NCBI GenBank assembly: GCA_964513905.1
Contig: CAZENS010000011.1
Coordinates: 1-21,743, forward strand
Length of the DNA stretch: 21,743 bases
Source: CAMEGH01 sp964513905
Lineage (GTDB): Bacteria; Patescibacteriota; Saccharimonadia; Saccharimonadales; Saccharimonadaceae
Direction: 5' to 3'
Shown here piece by piece: positions 1-7,808 of this stretch (position 1 is its first letter; every line of letters begins with the position of its first letter). The notes below the pieces were generated by a model that made no database searches, had not been told where the DNA came from, and was given only the letters and a program-made list of their open reading frames with translations. The position numbers and the translations under genes were made by a program.

Positions 1-108
1 CTCATTCATATGTTGAGTATATAATACTTATTTAAAAATGTCAATATTTATCGCAAATCATTCTGTGTTCAGTGGGTTATATAAAAACTATTAGCACTTT
101 AACCTAAG

Positions 109-125
109 ATATAGTAAACTATATT
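109..125 (+). promoter_or_regulatory. Putative promoter with palindromic -10 region for the gene at 133
   Basis: ATATAGT (109-115) and ACTATAT (118-124) form a perfect inverted repeat around AA. Two -10-like hexamers lie here: TATAGT (110-115) and TATATT (120-125). The second ends 7 nt before the ATG at 133, and no Shine-Dalgarno is visible, so a leaderless or nearly leaderless transcript is likely. No convincing -35 is seen. The rest of 1-132 is AT-rich and holds a second small symmetrical element, AGTAT-ATA-ATACT at 16-28, containing TATAAT (20-25). No gene is seen in 1-132. Confidence 0.45.
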
Positions 126-132
126 CAGTACT

Positions 133-1632
133 ATGGTGGATAAAATTAGTCAACTACTAGCTAAGCTATCAACTGGAAAGTTAATTCTACTTGTTTGTGT
201 ATCGATTGTGATTGGTATTGTTGTCTACGTGTCACTAACATACTCTATATTATCCGTACAGATAGCAGGACCTAACAAGAACGCTGGCACCACACTGTCA
301 ATAAGAGACAGTGGACAGAAAGAAATTAAACGCACGCACGCTAAATGGACTGTTCAGCTCCTAAAGAAAGGTGACTATACAATATCCCTATCCACAGAAG
401 ATGCACTGTCATCACATTCTATAACATTAGAATCTCTTCTACCTACATCGCTTGAACTTAGTGCCGCGCAGTCAATAAAAAACCTAACAGCAATAACCAA
501 CATTCCAGCATCAGACTTATTACCTACATCAGATGGTTCCTATATCTTCTTAAATAAAAAGAATGGTGCAGTAGTAAAAATAAATAAAGAGGGCGTCTAC
601 TCCGAGATAATGCAACCGGCTTCTCGAATTATATGGACAGACGATAACTCTGGATATGTAATCCAACGCAATAATATACACCAACTTTCAGCCAATGGCT
701 CTATATCAGATGAGACCAAGCTATTCGACATAGACCTATCTTCTACTAGATCTATCACAATCGAGAAAGAGGGGGATTTAACACATGTCTACTATATAAA
801 CTCTACTGGTTTATATAAGAAGACTCTGGGCGAAGAACCAGAACTACTAAGGCAGGATATCACAGATCTAGAGATATCATCGATACAGAATGGTACGATA
901 GTGTTGTCGCAAGATATCGACGGAGGTAACACTAAATATAGCGCTTACAAAGAAAACGCTTTAAGCGAGAAACTATACGAAGCTATATCCCAAAAGGATC
1001 AATATGGTCCTGCAATAAAGATATCGAAGGACGGCAGTAGGTTCCTTTCTCTAACAGATGGGGCGAAATATGTCGATAGCACATTAAAGATAAAAGATCT
1101 ACAAAATCAGTCTGTATACGACACCATGATAAAGGCAAATTGGGCAGAATGGATAGATACACAAACTATCCTATACACTTCTACCGTAGATGACGGATTA
1201 TGGAAATATATAGTAGATGAAAAAAAGTCCATAAAACTATCGACACTACCAATAGACGCCTCCCGACCTATTCGTGCATTCATGGCAAATAATCAAATAG
1301 TACTTCAAGTGATACGCTATGCCGGGGAGGAGACTATACTGTTTCGACTTGACGAAAAAACCACAGCAGAAAAAGTCCAAACTATACCAAAAACAGTAGT
1401 ATCACCCTATTGCCACATGTTCTTCATAAATGCAAATAATCGGCTGGGTGTCTACGAGACACATCAGCCAGATACTGGAAATACAGTACCTGGCTATGGA
1501 AGATATATGTGCGAAAGTCTAATCAGAGACAGTTTTTCTGAATACGGCATTCCACCCGATACAAACGTCACCGAATTCAATATGCCACACACTATTACGC
1601 CTCAATTTGATTTAATAAAAAATACCCTATAA
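133..1632 (+). CDS. Membrane-anchored exported protein, PEGA-like N-terminus, possible beta-propeller
   Basis: 499 residues, function not recognised. A short basic cytoplasmic N-terminus is followed by one hydrophobic helix (about residues 16-40), and the rest is probably outside the membrane. Residues about 40-100 look like a small beta domain (a diverged PEGA-type fold ending in a KKGDYTISLS-like strand), related in style to the four small proteins downstream. Residues about 120-420 contain repeated short motifs of the type DGSYIFLNKKNG, DGSRFLSLTDG and TQTILYTSTVDDGLWKY, which resemble TolB/WD-like propeller blades; this is an inference from pattern only. The gene ends 9 nt before the hydrolase at 1642 and probably belongs to the same locus. 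Ile ATA and Leu CTA codons are frequent, more so by eye than in the gene at 4923. It could be an assembly or scaffold component; no catalytic motif is seen. Confidence 0.75.
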   Translation: MVDKISQLLAKLSTGKLILLVCVSIVIGIVVYVSLTYSILSVQIAGPNKNAGTTLSIRDSGQKEIKRTHAKWTVQLLKKGDYTISLSTEDALSSHSITLESLLPTSLELSAAQSIKNLTAITNIPASDLLPTSDGSYIFLNKKNGAVVKINKEGVYSEIMQPASRIIWTDDNSGYVIQRNNIHQLSANGSISDETKLFDIDLSSTRSITIEKEGDLTHVYYINSTGLYKKTLGEEPELLRQDITDLEISSIQNGTIVLSQDIDGGNTKYSAYKENALSEKLYEAISQKDQYGPAIKISKDGSRFLSLTDGAKYVDSTLKIKDLQNQSVYDTMIKANWAEWIDTQTILYTSTVDDGLWKYIVDEKKSIKLSTLPIDASRPIRAFMANNQIVLQVIRYAGEETILFRLDEKTTAEKVQTIPKTVVSPYCHMFFINANNRLGVYETHQPDTGNTVPGYGRYMCESLIRDSFSEYGIPPDTNVTEFNMPHTITPQFDLIKNTL

Positions 1633-1633
1633 T
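1607..1633 (+). promoter_or_regulatory. Putative promoter for the hydrolase gene at 1642
   Basis: TATAAT (1628-1633) overlaps the TAA stop of the preceding gene and ends 8 nt before the ATG at 1642. TTGATT at 1607-1612 is a possible -35 with a short 15-bp spacer. The 8 nt before the ATG (acatcgct) hold no Shine-Dalgarno, so the mRNA is probably leaderless. Read-through from the gene at 133 is also possible. Confidence 0.5.
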
Positions 1634-1641
1634 ACATCGCT

Positions 1642-3573
1642 ATGAACCCAATGACAACACCAAGAAGAAAACCAGTAAACTTAATGGCTCTTTTTGTCGC
1701 TTTTGTAATGATTATAACTGTAGCTATAGTAGACCCTGCTTCCGTAGCAGCAGACAGCTCAAGATACCTTAAGTCGAATGATGTATACTTTTTTGAACAA
1801 TGTGGCGAAGAGCAAACAGAAGAGCTCGGTAAAGTATATGTATTAGGAGACTCTATTACACTCGGTGCGAAAAGTGAATACGAGAAAAAGTTAAAAAGCG
1901 CAGGTGCAAAAAGCGTGAAGGTGAGCGCTGCTGGGGGCGGCAATCTAGAAGGTCCAGGATCAACCGGTACTAAACAGAGTGGCATAGAATCAATAAAGGA
2001 AGATAGCGGCTATATTAAAGATTCAAACGTAATTATTATTGCGCACGGAACCAATCAATTAAAACATGGGAATCCATCAGAAGAGGTCCAAGGTGGAGCT
2101 ATAAAGAATGCGTTAAGCGAAATTGAATCTACCGGCACAAAGGCAAAAATATACTGGGTAGATGTCTCTATAACCGATCGTGCGAGCGGTAACGTACAAT
2201 CCTACGCTGGAGCTATTAACCGTACTATTTACAAGAATAAGGATGCTGGATATTCGGTTATTTCATGGTCAAAAGTAGTAGATCCAAACTATAAACCGGA
2301 AGACGCAACCGGCCCCTTAAAACACAATCCAGAGTTAATCGGTTCAGACGGAGTACACCTTACCGCAGAAGGAAACACAAAGCTTGTGGATACTGTGGTA
2401 GGTGAAGCGAAAGGTAGCGGCGGCGGAGGCGGCAGTAAGTCATCGGGCGGCAGTATAAATGTGAGTGATAATAAAGACTATAAAGGAAATCCTGTTTTTA
2501 CAGAAGAACACCTAGAGAAGATTAAAGAAAACCAATCGGTATATGAAAAAGCCGCCGACCAAGTAGGAATCCCTTGGCAAATGATTGCAGTTATACATGC
2601 GCGTGAAACTGTTCTTGACAGAATAAACCCGGCTAACGGACAGGGTGTCTACCAAGATGCAGCCAAGCTTAACGGTCCATATCCAACAGGACCCGTTAGC
2701 GAAGCTGAATTTCTTCGTCAAACCATCTGGGCCGCTGAATTACTAAAGAGTAAAACCGAACTTCCAGGAATAGAAGAAGGAGACGAAAAAGCAGTTAAGG
2801 ATGCGTTCTTTGGCTATAACGGAAAATCCGCCGCCTATGCAGCGCAAGGGCAAAAGCTTGGATTTCCTGCAGACGAACCATGGGAAGGCTCACCTTACGT
2901 CATGAACATTGCAGACGAAAAGCGCGACCCAGAAGTAAACAAAACTACTTGGGGACAGGTTAAACGAGATTATGGGCCGATTGAATATCCTGCCAACGGT
3001 GATCACGGTGCATACATAATGTATCTTGCTATCGGAGGAATGGGCTCAAGCAGTGAAGACGTGTGCGAGCCTAAGAAAAAAAATAGCGGTGACTTTGACG
3101 GAACATTGTTAGATTATGCCTGGCCAGACCCTATCCCAACAGGTGACGTAAACGCAACCGACGGCTATAAAGAGAAGGTAATTAAAGAGTCTAGAATAAA
3201 TCGAGATCTATATGTCGGTGGTACTATATATCCAGCCATAGACTGCGGCGGTTTTACGACACGACTAACGGTCGATAGTGGATTCGAGCCAGAATATAAT
3301 TATAGCGGGTCAATAGCTCAATTAGCCGGACCTACTGAAAAACAACATGAGTGGAATAGGGAGCATCGAGAGAAAGTCGGCGACGGACCGATTGACCCAG
3401 CAAAACTCGAAAAAGGAGATATCGCCATGCAAGAAGGCCACACCTTTATATTTGTAGGTGAGGTTGATGGATTTAACGGCGACACGGCTTCAGCATCTTG
3501 GGATGAAAGAGCACCAGCAGCAGGCGGAAACTCAGCGACAGAACCTGCAACAGAATGGTATAGAAAGAAATAA
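1642..3573 (+). CDS. Exported three-domain wall hydrolase: SGNH, lysozyme-like, NlpC/P60
   Basis: 643 residues. An N-terminal signal peptide or anchor spans about residues 12-37 (ends ASVAADSS). Domain 1 (about 62-256) is an SGNH/GDSL hydrolase: GDS with nucleophile Ser71, a GGGN oxyanion block (98-101), HGTN (135-138) and the D236-x-x-H239 dyad. A Gly/Ser linker (258-271) follows. Domain 2 (about 285-470) resembles a lysozyme/transglycosylase fold (IPWQMIAVIHARETVLDR; candidate acid Glu322); this assignment is weaker. Domain 3 (about 485-643) is NlpC/P60-like, with IDCGGF (Cys535) and GHTFIFVG (His600). The expected role is cutting cell-wall glycan and peptide links and removing acyl groups outside the cell. 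The domain set recurs in the protein at 7805 with domains 1 and 2 swapped, and both genes end in an identical 18-nt stretch encoding WYRKK-stop. PEGA partners follow directly. The ATG is the first start after the stop of the previous gene and fits the signal peptide. Confidence 0.82.
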   Translation: MNPMTTPRRKPVNLMALFVAFVMIITVAIVDPASVAADSSRYLKSNDVYFFEQCGEEQTEELGKVYVLGDSITLGAKSEYEKKLKSAGAKSVKVSAAGGGNLEGPGSTGTKQSGIESIKEDSGYIKDSNVIIIAHGTNQLKHGNPSEEVQGGAIKNALSEIESTGTKAKIYWVDVSITDRASGNVQSYAGAINRTIYKNKDAGYSVISWSKVVDPNYKPEDATGPLKHNPELIGSDGVHLTAEGNTKLVDTVVGEAKGSGGGGGSKSSGGSINVSDNKDYKGNPVFTEEHLEKIKENQSVYEKAADQVGIPWQMIAVIHARETVLDRINPANGQGVYQDAAKLNGPYPTGPVSEAEFLRQTIWAAELLKSKTELPGIEEGDEKAVKDAFFGYNGKSAAYAAQGQKLGFPADEPWEGSPYVMNIADEKRDPEVNKTTWGQVKRDYGPIEYPANGDHGAYIMYLAIGGMGSSSEDVCEPKKKNSGDFDGTLLDYAWPDPIPTGDVNATDGYKEKVIKESRINRDLYVGGTIYPAIDCGGFTTRLTVDSGFEPEYNYSGSIAQLAGPTEKQHEWNREHREKVGDGPIDPAKLEKGDIAMQEGHTFIFVGEVDGFNGDTASASWDERAPAAGGNSATEPATEWYRKK

Positions 3574-3587
3574 CAAGGGTATACTTT

Positions 3588-4220
3588 ATGAAACAGTTTT
3601 TAACAAAACCAAAATATATAATTATTACAATCACAGCCCTACTTTTATTCGTTCTACTTATTGTAGTCTTTGCAGGCAAAAATACCGACAACGCCCAAAA
3701 GACTGCACCAGTTTATGTTGAAGTGTTGCCAAAAAATGCCGATATATACCTAGGAGATTTAAAACTGCCAAACAGCCAAATTCACCAAGTTCCCGAAGGT
3801 ACCTATAAAGTACGTATTTCGTCTGAAGGATATGTTACTCACGAGGAAGAAATGCTTGTTAAGGACGGCCTACACCCAAAGCTAACTATTGCACTAAAAG
3901 ATAAGATTAGCGGAAAAGTTGATTTTCCTATAAATGATTTATATAAGCTAGAGCAAGTATCTGGAAGAGCTTCTAAGGAATATTCTGACGCCTATGAAAA
4001 GAAATATCCTGCAAAAAAGAAACTGCCCTACAAAGAAAATTTCTACCAAATAGGCTACTTATCTACTGATGGAACAGATTTTTATATTACTGTATACACA
4101 CACTCTCCTCGCATGCGCGAAGCAGCCGTTGAGAAAATTGAGTCGCTCGGTATCAATATATCTGAATATAAGATAAAATTTATGGACTATAAAATGCCAC
4201 TTGAGGAAAGAAATGAATAA
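3588..4220 (+). CDS. Single-pass membrane PEGA-domain protein, type A, copy 1
   Basis: 210 residues. One transmembrane helix (about 9-29) places the rest outside the membrane. Residues about 42-105 form a PEGA-type beta domain: VEVLPKNADIYLGD and VPEGTYKVRISSEGYVTHEEE match the family pattern of P.(G/D)A.(V/I).(I/L) and G.Y.(V/I)....GY. A second domain (about 115-205) includes HSPRMREAAVEKIESLG. That C-terminal domain is clearly shared with the protein at 9627 (HSPRMREAA... against TSPRYREFA..., then YKIKFMDYKMPL against YRFEFIGFHNPL). The start is preceded by AAGGG at 3576-3579, 14 nt after the hydrolase stop, so it is probably co-transcribed. PEGA domains are thought to bind surface components or neighbouring proteins; the specific partner is unknown, and the adjacent hydrolase is the obvious candidate. 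Confidence 0.8.
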   Translation: MKQFLTKPKYIIITITALLLFVLLIVVFAGKNTDNAQKTAPVYVEVLPKNADIYLGDLKLPNSQIHQVPEGTYKVRISSEGYVTHEEEMLVKDGLHPKLTIALKDKISGKVDFPINDLYKLEQVSGRASKEYSDAYEKKYPAKKKLPYKENFYQIGYLSTDGTDFYITVYTHSPRMREAAVEKIESLGINISEYKIKFMDYKMPLEERNE

Positions 4221-4884
4221 ATTTGGAAAACTACTAATATTTTACTCACTTCTAGTAGCGGCGGTTTCAGTAGCAGCTATATTTTGGGTCTTTAACCAAA
4301 ATCAACAAAACCTAACGCTCGATGTGCCAGATGAATACACTAAGTACGTGGCGCTATATCACGCAAAAGAAAATACCGCAAAGCCCGAGAAAGACGCCAC
4401 CCGTCGCGTTGATTTTACACCAAATAGCCCCGTAAGCCTGCCAAGAGGAACTTACATTGCAGAATTTCAACGAGATGGATTCGAATACTACGCCCAAGAA
4501 ATCAGATTAGATTCCGAAAAAAGAGTTATCCAATTACAGTACGCAAGACTACCTCAAGATCGTAAACAAATCTTAGATACAGAAAAAACAAAAATTCATG
4601 AAATAATTCAAAATAGGTACCCTGAAGTTTACACGTTTTTTGCTATAGGGAAGGAGTCAATTTACGAAGATGGGAGCTGGTATGGCGCTGTATTACAGGG
4701 AAAGAAGGACACTTCGCTTATAGATAGAGATAGTCTTCGCATAGTACTGAAAAAAGTAAACGACTCTTGGAAGATAAAGGCAAAACCCTACCCGACGATC
4801 AGCCAGTCCGAGTACCCTGACATACCTATAGCCATCATAAAAGACCTAAATAAAAGGTCTAGAAATGTAGAATTGCTTAAATAA
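4213..4884 (+). CDS. Single-pass membrane PEGA-like protein, type B, copy 1
   Basis: 223 residues from the ATG at 4213. I prefer this start to the in-frame TTG at 4201 because GAGGAAAG (4204-4210) is well placed as a Shine-Dalgarno. The gene overlaps the stop of the preceding gene by 8 nt, which implies translational coupling. One transmembrane helix (about 6-26) is followed by a PEGA-like beta region ending in LPRGTYIAEFQRDGFEYYAQ, then a domain (about 115-215) with IIQNRYPEVYTFFAIG, DRDSLRIVLKK and a SEYPDIP motif. That C-terminal domain matches the protein at 10280 (LLKKYPSI..., NRDSLRVLMKK, NFPEVSVDTL). It has no recognised enzyme motif. It is likely an exported partner of the cassette hydrolase and type A protein. 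Confidence 0.78.
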   Translation: MNKFGKLLIFYSLLVAAVSVAAIFWVFNQNQQNLTLDVPDEYTKYVALYHAKENTAKPEKDATRRVDFTPNSPVSLPRGTYIAEFQRDGFEYYAQEIRLDSEKRVIQLQYARLPQDRKQILDTEKTKIHEIIQNRYPEVYTFFAIGKESIYEDGSWYGAVLQGKKDTSLIDRDSLRIVLKKVNDSWKIKAKPYPTISQSEYPDIPIAIIKDLNKRSRNVELLK

Positions 4885-4895
4885 TTCCAATAATA

Positions 4896-4928
4896 TGTCA
4901 TTTATGGTATAATATACCATAAATGACA
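4896..4928 (+). promoter_or_regulatory. 33-bp perfect palindrome containing an extended -10 promoter and the start codon
   Basis: TGTCATTTATGGTATA (4896-4911), a single A (4912), then its exact reverse complement TATACCATAAATGACA (4913-4928). The left arm and centre hold an extended -10 (TG at 4905-4906, G, TATAAT at 4908-4913). The ATG of the M23 gene (4923-4925) lies in the right arm, 9 nt after the -10. TTCCAA (4885-4890) is a weak -35 at 17 bp. There is no T-run after the palindrome, so it is not a typical terminator. It may be a repressor operator, or a hairpin that hides the start codon in read-through RNA. Confidence 0.7.
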
Positions 4929-7808
4929 GACAGGGATCATTTATCTCAGACAGCGCTTAGTAGCCGAACCAACAGTTCGGCTATTCTTTCTCGTGCCGAG
5001 GCCTCTGTTACACACTTCAGGCAACCGAATTCGAATGTATCACATACAGAACAGCTCGCCTCATCTGCTCCCGTAACGAGTGCCTCGATGCTTTCAAAAT
5101 TCCTTCCGCGTAAGTTTACAAAAAAAACGTCGGGGCCTATTATTGCTACATTTATACTATTGTTTGGGGCCGGCGGATTTATTTCGAGTATATTTGCACC
5201 TGGTATTCCACTCATGCAAATGGTTGAAACACTCACGACAGACCTAAATAGTCAGCTAGCTGGAATGGACCGAACAAATACGCAGCTAATGCGCGCAAAA
5301 CTTTCTCAAACAACTTCCGGTAGTTGCGGCACTGTAAAAATTGCCTGTCGTTTTAAATCTATTAACATGGAAAAAGCCACTGAGGCGTACAAACAGTCCG
5401 GCATCACCCTTGAGTTCGATGAAAAAGGTGGCTTTGGTAGTAAAAGGGGTCGGATTACAAAAATGACGTACGTAAACCCGTTCGACCCAAACGACACGCT
5501 CACAATCAATAGCGCCGGTGAATACGCCGATGCCATGAAAAACAACAGTAGCTTTCGAACCGCAGCAATTAACGCAAAAAATCCGCTCCTTCATAGCCTA
5601 AAAAACGGTGCCGCCATGCGTTATTTAGGCAAAATTAAAACAAGTTATGCAAAAAAATTATCTGGAAAAACCAAAAAAGAACTTGATAGTGAAGTCGAGA
5701 AAGCCTCTAGTGGAAAAGTTCCCCTAAAAGTACCTCGAGTTGTTGCAGAAAAAGACGAGTCCGGCAAAGAAACCGGCAATTTCGTTGACGAAGATGGAAA
5801 GATATACACAGCCGATGAGGCAGCTAAGCTCACCGAAACAGAACAGCGAATTACTGGCGCCCCAAAGGCAAGCTCGATTGTAGATGACATGGCGAAAGGC
5901 GCTATGGTAACAGGAATAGCCGATACCGCCTGTACGGTCTACAACACAAGTAGGGCAGTAAGCTTTGCTGCAAAAACAATTATGGCCGCAGAGCTAGCTC
6001 GATATGCGATGATTTGGCACAACACCGGTAGCGCCATGCTGGCCGACGACGTAGAACCTGAGCAGGTGGAGTATGTTGGTAATAAGCTTACTCATACCGA
6101 CACTAGAAAGCAGGTTGTAGATGAATCTAAGTTAGATAGTACACCGCAAGGTCAGCCACTACCAATGATAGAAAACCCTAATTACGGAAAATCTGGCCTG
6201 GATGCTACTTTCTACAAACAGTCTGCCTACCAAGATAGGGCGAAGATCGACTTCTCTACACAACGTTTTGTTATCGGTGGAGGCTTAGTCGGTAGGCTTA
6301 GTGGCGTAAACCAAGCCATTGCAAGAGCAGTTGGCGCAGATTCGCCAAAAGAATTAACCCAAAGATGTAGAATCGTTCAAAATCCTGTTGTGCGCGGCGG
6401 CTCACTCGTTGTTGGTGTGCTCGCAGGTGTAGGATCATTCGGGGCAACGACCGCTTTTAGTATCGCTGGATCGGTGGCGCTCGGTATGGCGCTCCCATAT
6501 CTAGTAGCCCAACTCGGTGATATTGTAGCTGGTCGCGTAACTGGACCAGACTTAACAGGGGTAGATATGATGAATGCAACTGCAGTCGGAACATCGGTTA
6601 TGTTAAACGGTATTGCCAGAGAGCAGGGAATGATTCCTATGCCGGCCGATAAAATGACCGATTACCAGAATGAAAACCGTCAAGTTCAAATAGCTTACGC
6701 AGCCGATGAACGAGTTGCTGCACAAAAAACACCCTTCGATATTAAGAACCAATATTCGTTCCTTGGATCACTTGCTCGCTCCGTACTGCCAATTAACACG
6801 ACAATCCGCACCAAGGATGCCGCCGGAGCTCTGGCAATACTGCCTAAAATATTCTCATTATCAGCCACAGCATTCACTCCAAATTCATCCGCTTTTGTAT
6901 CCAGAACAGTCAAACAAGAGCGTTACGAACGATGCCCTGACGAAACATATCAAGAGATGAACATTGCCGCAGACCCTAGCTGCTCTGTGCCGGTTGGATT
7001 ACCAAAAGAAGCAATGGAAGCCGATCCGGTTGAGGTTGCTGAGTGGATGGCCGCAAACAATGAAATTGATCCGGAATCCGAAACAGGAGAAGCCAAGGAT
7101 AACGATGCCGAGTGGAACTATAAAAAATTTCTTAATGACTGCATTGATCAACAACCTGGCGCTCACGAAGACCCGGAAGAAAGCCCTGATAATGGCTATG
7201 CCTGCGTTGATCCTGCAAATCATGAAAAAAATTGGCGCTATGCAAAATATACTGTGAGTAAAAATTGGAACGAGGTGCTCGACGGCGACATTCCAGGACT
7301 ATACGGTGGCGGAAAGACAGGATTTGGCAGTGGCGCAACCGGAGAGGTAAATGCCGAAGGCTGGGCCTACCCAACAACGTCCGAGGCTATTACAACTAGC
7401 CCCTTTGGCCCAAGAGGTGGCGCTCCACATAATGGCGTTGATTTAGCACAGCCCGGCGGTGCGCTAGATAAGCCAATTTTCGCTGCCCGCGACGGAGAAG
7501 TGATAGCAGCTGGACCAGCAGATGGCTTTGGCCAATGGATTGTTCTTCGCCACGAAGTCGACGGCAAACGAGTTGATACTGTTTACGGACACATGTATCC
7601 GGACGGAGTTTTTGTAAAGCAGGGCGAAACCGTTACAGCAGGCCAAGAAATTGCAAAGATTGGCAATAACGGCCAAAGCACCGGGCCACACCTTCACTTT
7701 GAAATATGGGACAATGGCCATAGTAGCCTTGGCGGTACTGGTCGGCCAATCGACCCAGCGGAAATTATCGAAAGCGCCAAAGGTGGTGGAGCGGAGGGGG
7801 GATCGTGA
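4923..7808 (+). CDS. Large membrane protein with C-terminal M23 metallopeptidase
   Basis: 961 residues. The Ser/Thr-rich N-terminus (1-70) has no signal peptide; one transmembrane helix lies at about 72-93. A long unrecognised region follows, with a Gly/Ala-rich hydrophobic stretch at about 490-537 that may enter a membrane. The C-terminal domain (about 812-950) is M23 (lysostaphin/LytM type): HNGVD (His836, Asp840), GHM (His890) and HLHFE (His923, His925) give a complete zinc and catalytic set, so peptidoglycan cross-link cleavage is expected. Eight cysteines, several closely spaced (135/142, 671/687, 740/761), suggest disulfides outside the cytoplasm. The start lies within a palindrome and lacks a Shine-Dalgarno; a later ATG at codon 56 (5088) also lacks one and would remove the cytoplasmic tail. 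It is translationally coupled to the next gene (GTGA overlap). The overall shape recalls large mating-channel or T4SS envelope components, but no homology is claimed. Confidence 0.82.
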   Translation: MTDRDHLSQTALSSRTNSSAILSRAEASVTHFRQPNSNVSHTEQLASSAPVTSASMLSKFLPRKFTKKTSGPIIATFILLFGAGGFISSIFAPGIPLMQMVETLTTDLNSQLAGMDRTNTQLMRAKLSQTTSGSCGTVKIACRFKSINMEKATEAYKQSGITLEFDEKGGFGSKRGRITKMTYVNPFDPNDTLTINSAGEYADAMKNNSSFRTAAINAKNPLLHSLKNGAAMRYLGKIKTSYAKKLSGKTKKELDSEVEKASSGKVPLKVPRVVAEKDESGKETGNFVDEDGKIYTADEAAKLTETEQRITGAPKASSIVDDMAKGAMVTGIADTACTVYNTSRAVSFAAKTIMAAELARYAMIWHNTGSAMLADDVEPEQVEYVGNKLTHTDTRKQVVDESKLDSTPQGQPLPMIENPNYGKSGLDATFYKQSAYQDRAKIDFSTQRFVIGGGLVGRLSGVNQAIARAVGADSPKELTQRCRIVQNPVVRGGSLVVGVLAGVGSFGATTAFSIAGSVALGMALPYLVAQLGDIVAGRVTGPDLTGVDMMNATAVGTSVMLNGIAREQGMIPMPADKMTDYQNENRQVQIAYAADERVAAQKTPFDIKNQYSFLGSLARSVLPINTTIRTKDAAGALAILPKIFSLSATAFTPNSSAFVSRTVKQERYERCPDETYQEMNIAADPSCSVPVGLPKEAMEADPVEVAEWMAANNEIDPESETGEAKDNDAEWNYKKFLNDCIDQQPGAHEDPEESPDNGYACVDPANHEKNWRYAKYTVSKNWNEVLDGDIPGLYGGGKTGFGSGATGEVNAEGWAYPTTSEAITTSPFGPRGGAPHNGVDLAQPGGALDKPIFAARDGEVIAAGPADGFGQWIVLRHEVDGKRVDTVYGHMYPDGVFVKQGETVTAGQEIAKIGNNGQSTGPHLHFEIWDNGHSSLGGTGRPIDPAEIIESAKGGGAEGGS

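Larger units (their letters stand above)
1642..4884 (+). repeat. Cassette copy 1 of a paralogous three-gene block
   Basis: Gene order: SGNH/NlpC hydrolase, PEGA type A, PEGA type B. All three proteins have a paralogue in the same order at 7805-10897. Similarity is at protein level; only short identical DNA runs are seen (for example 3556-3573 against 9608-9625), so the duplication is old. Confidence 0.8.

Noticed and set aside
4201..4212. In-frame TTG start for the PEGA-B gene, four codons upstream
   Set aside because: The ATG at 4213 has GAGGAAAG placed correctly; the TTG has no Shine-Dalgarno and would lie before that site.
4896..4928. The 33-bp palindrome as a rho-independent terminator of cassette 1
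   Set aside because: It is AT-rich, is not followed by a T-run, and contains a promoter and start codon.
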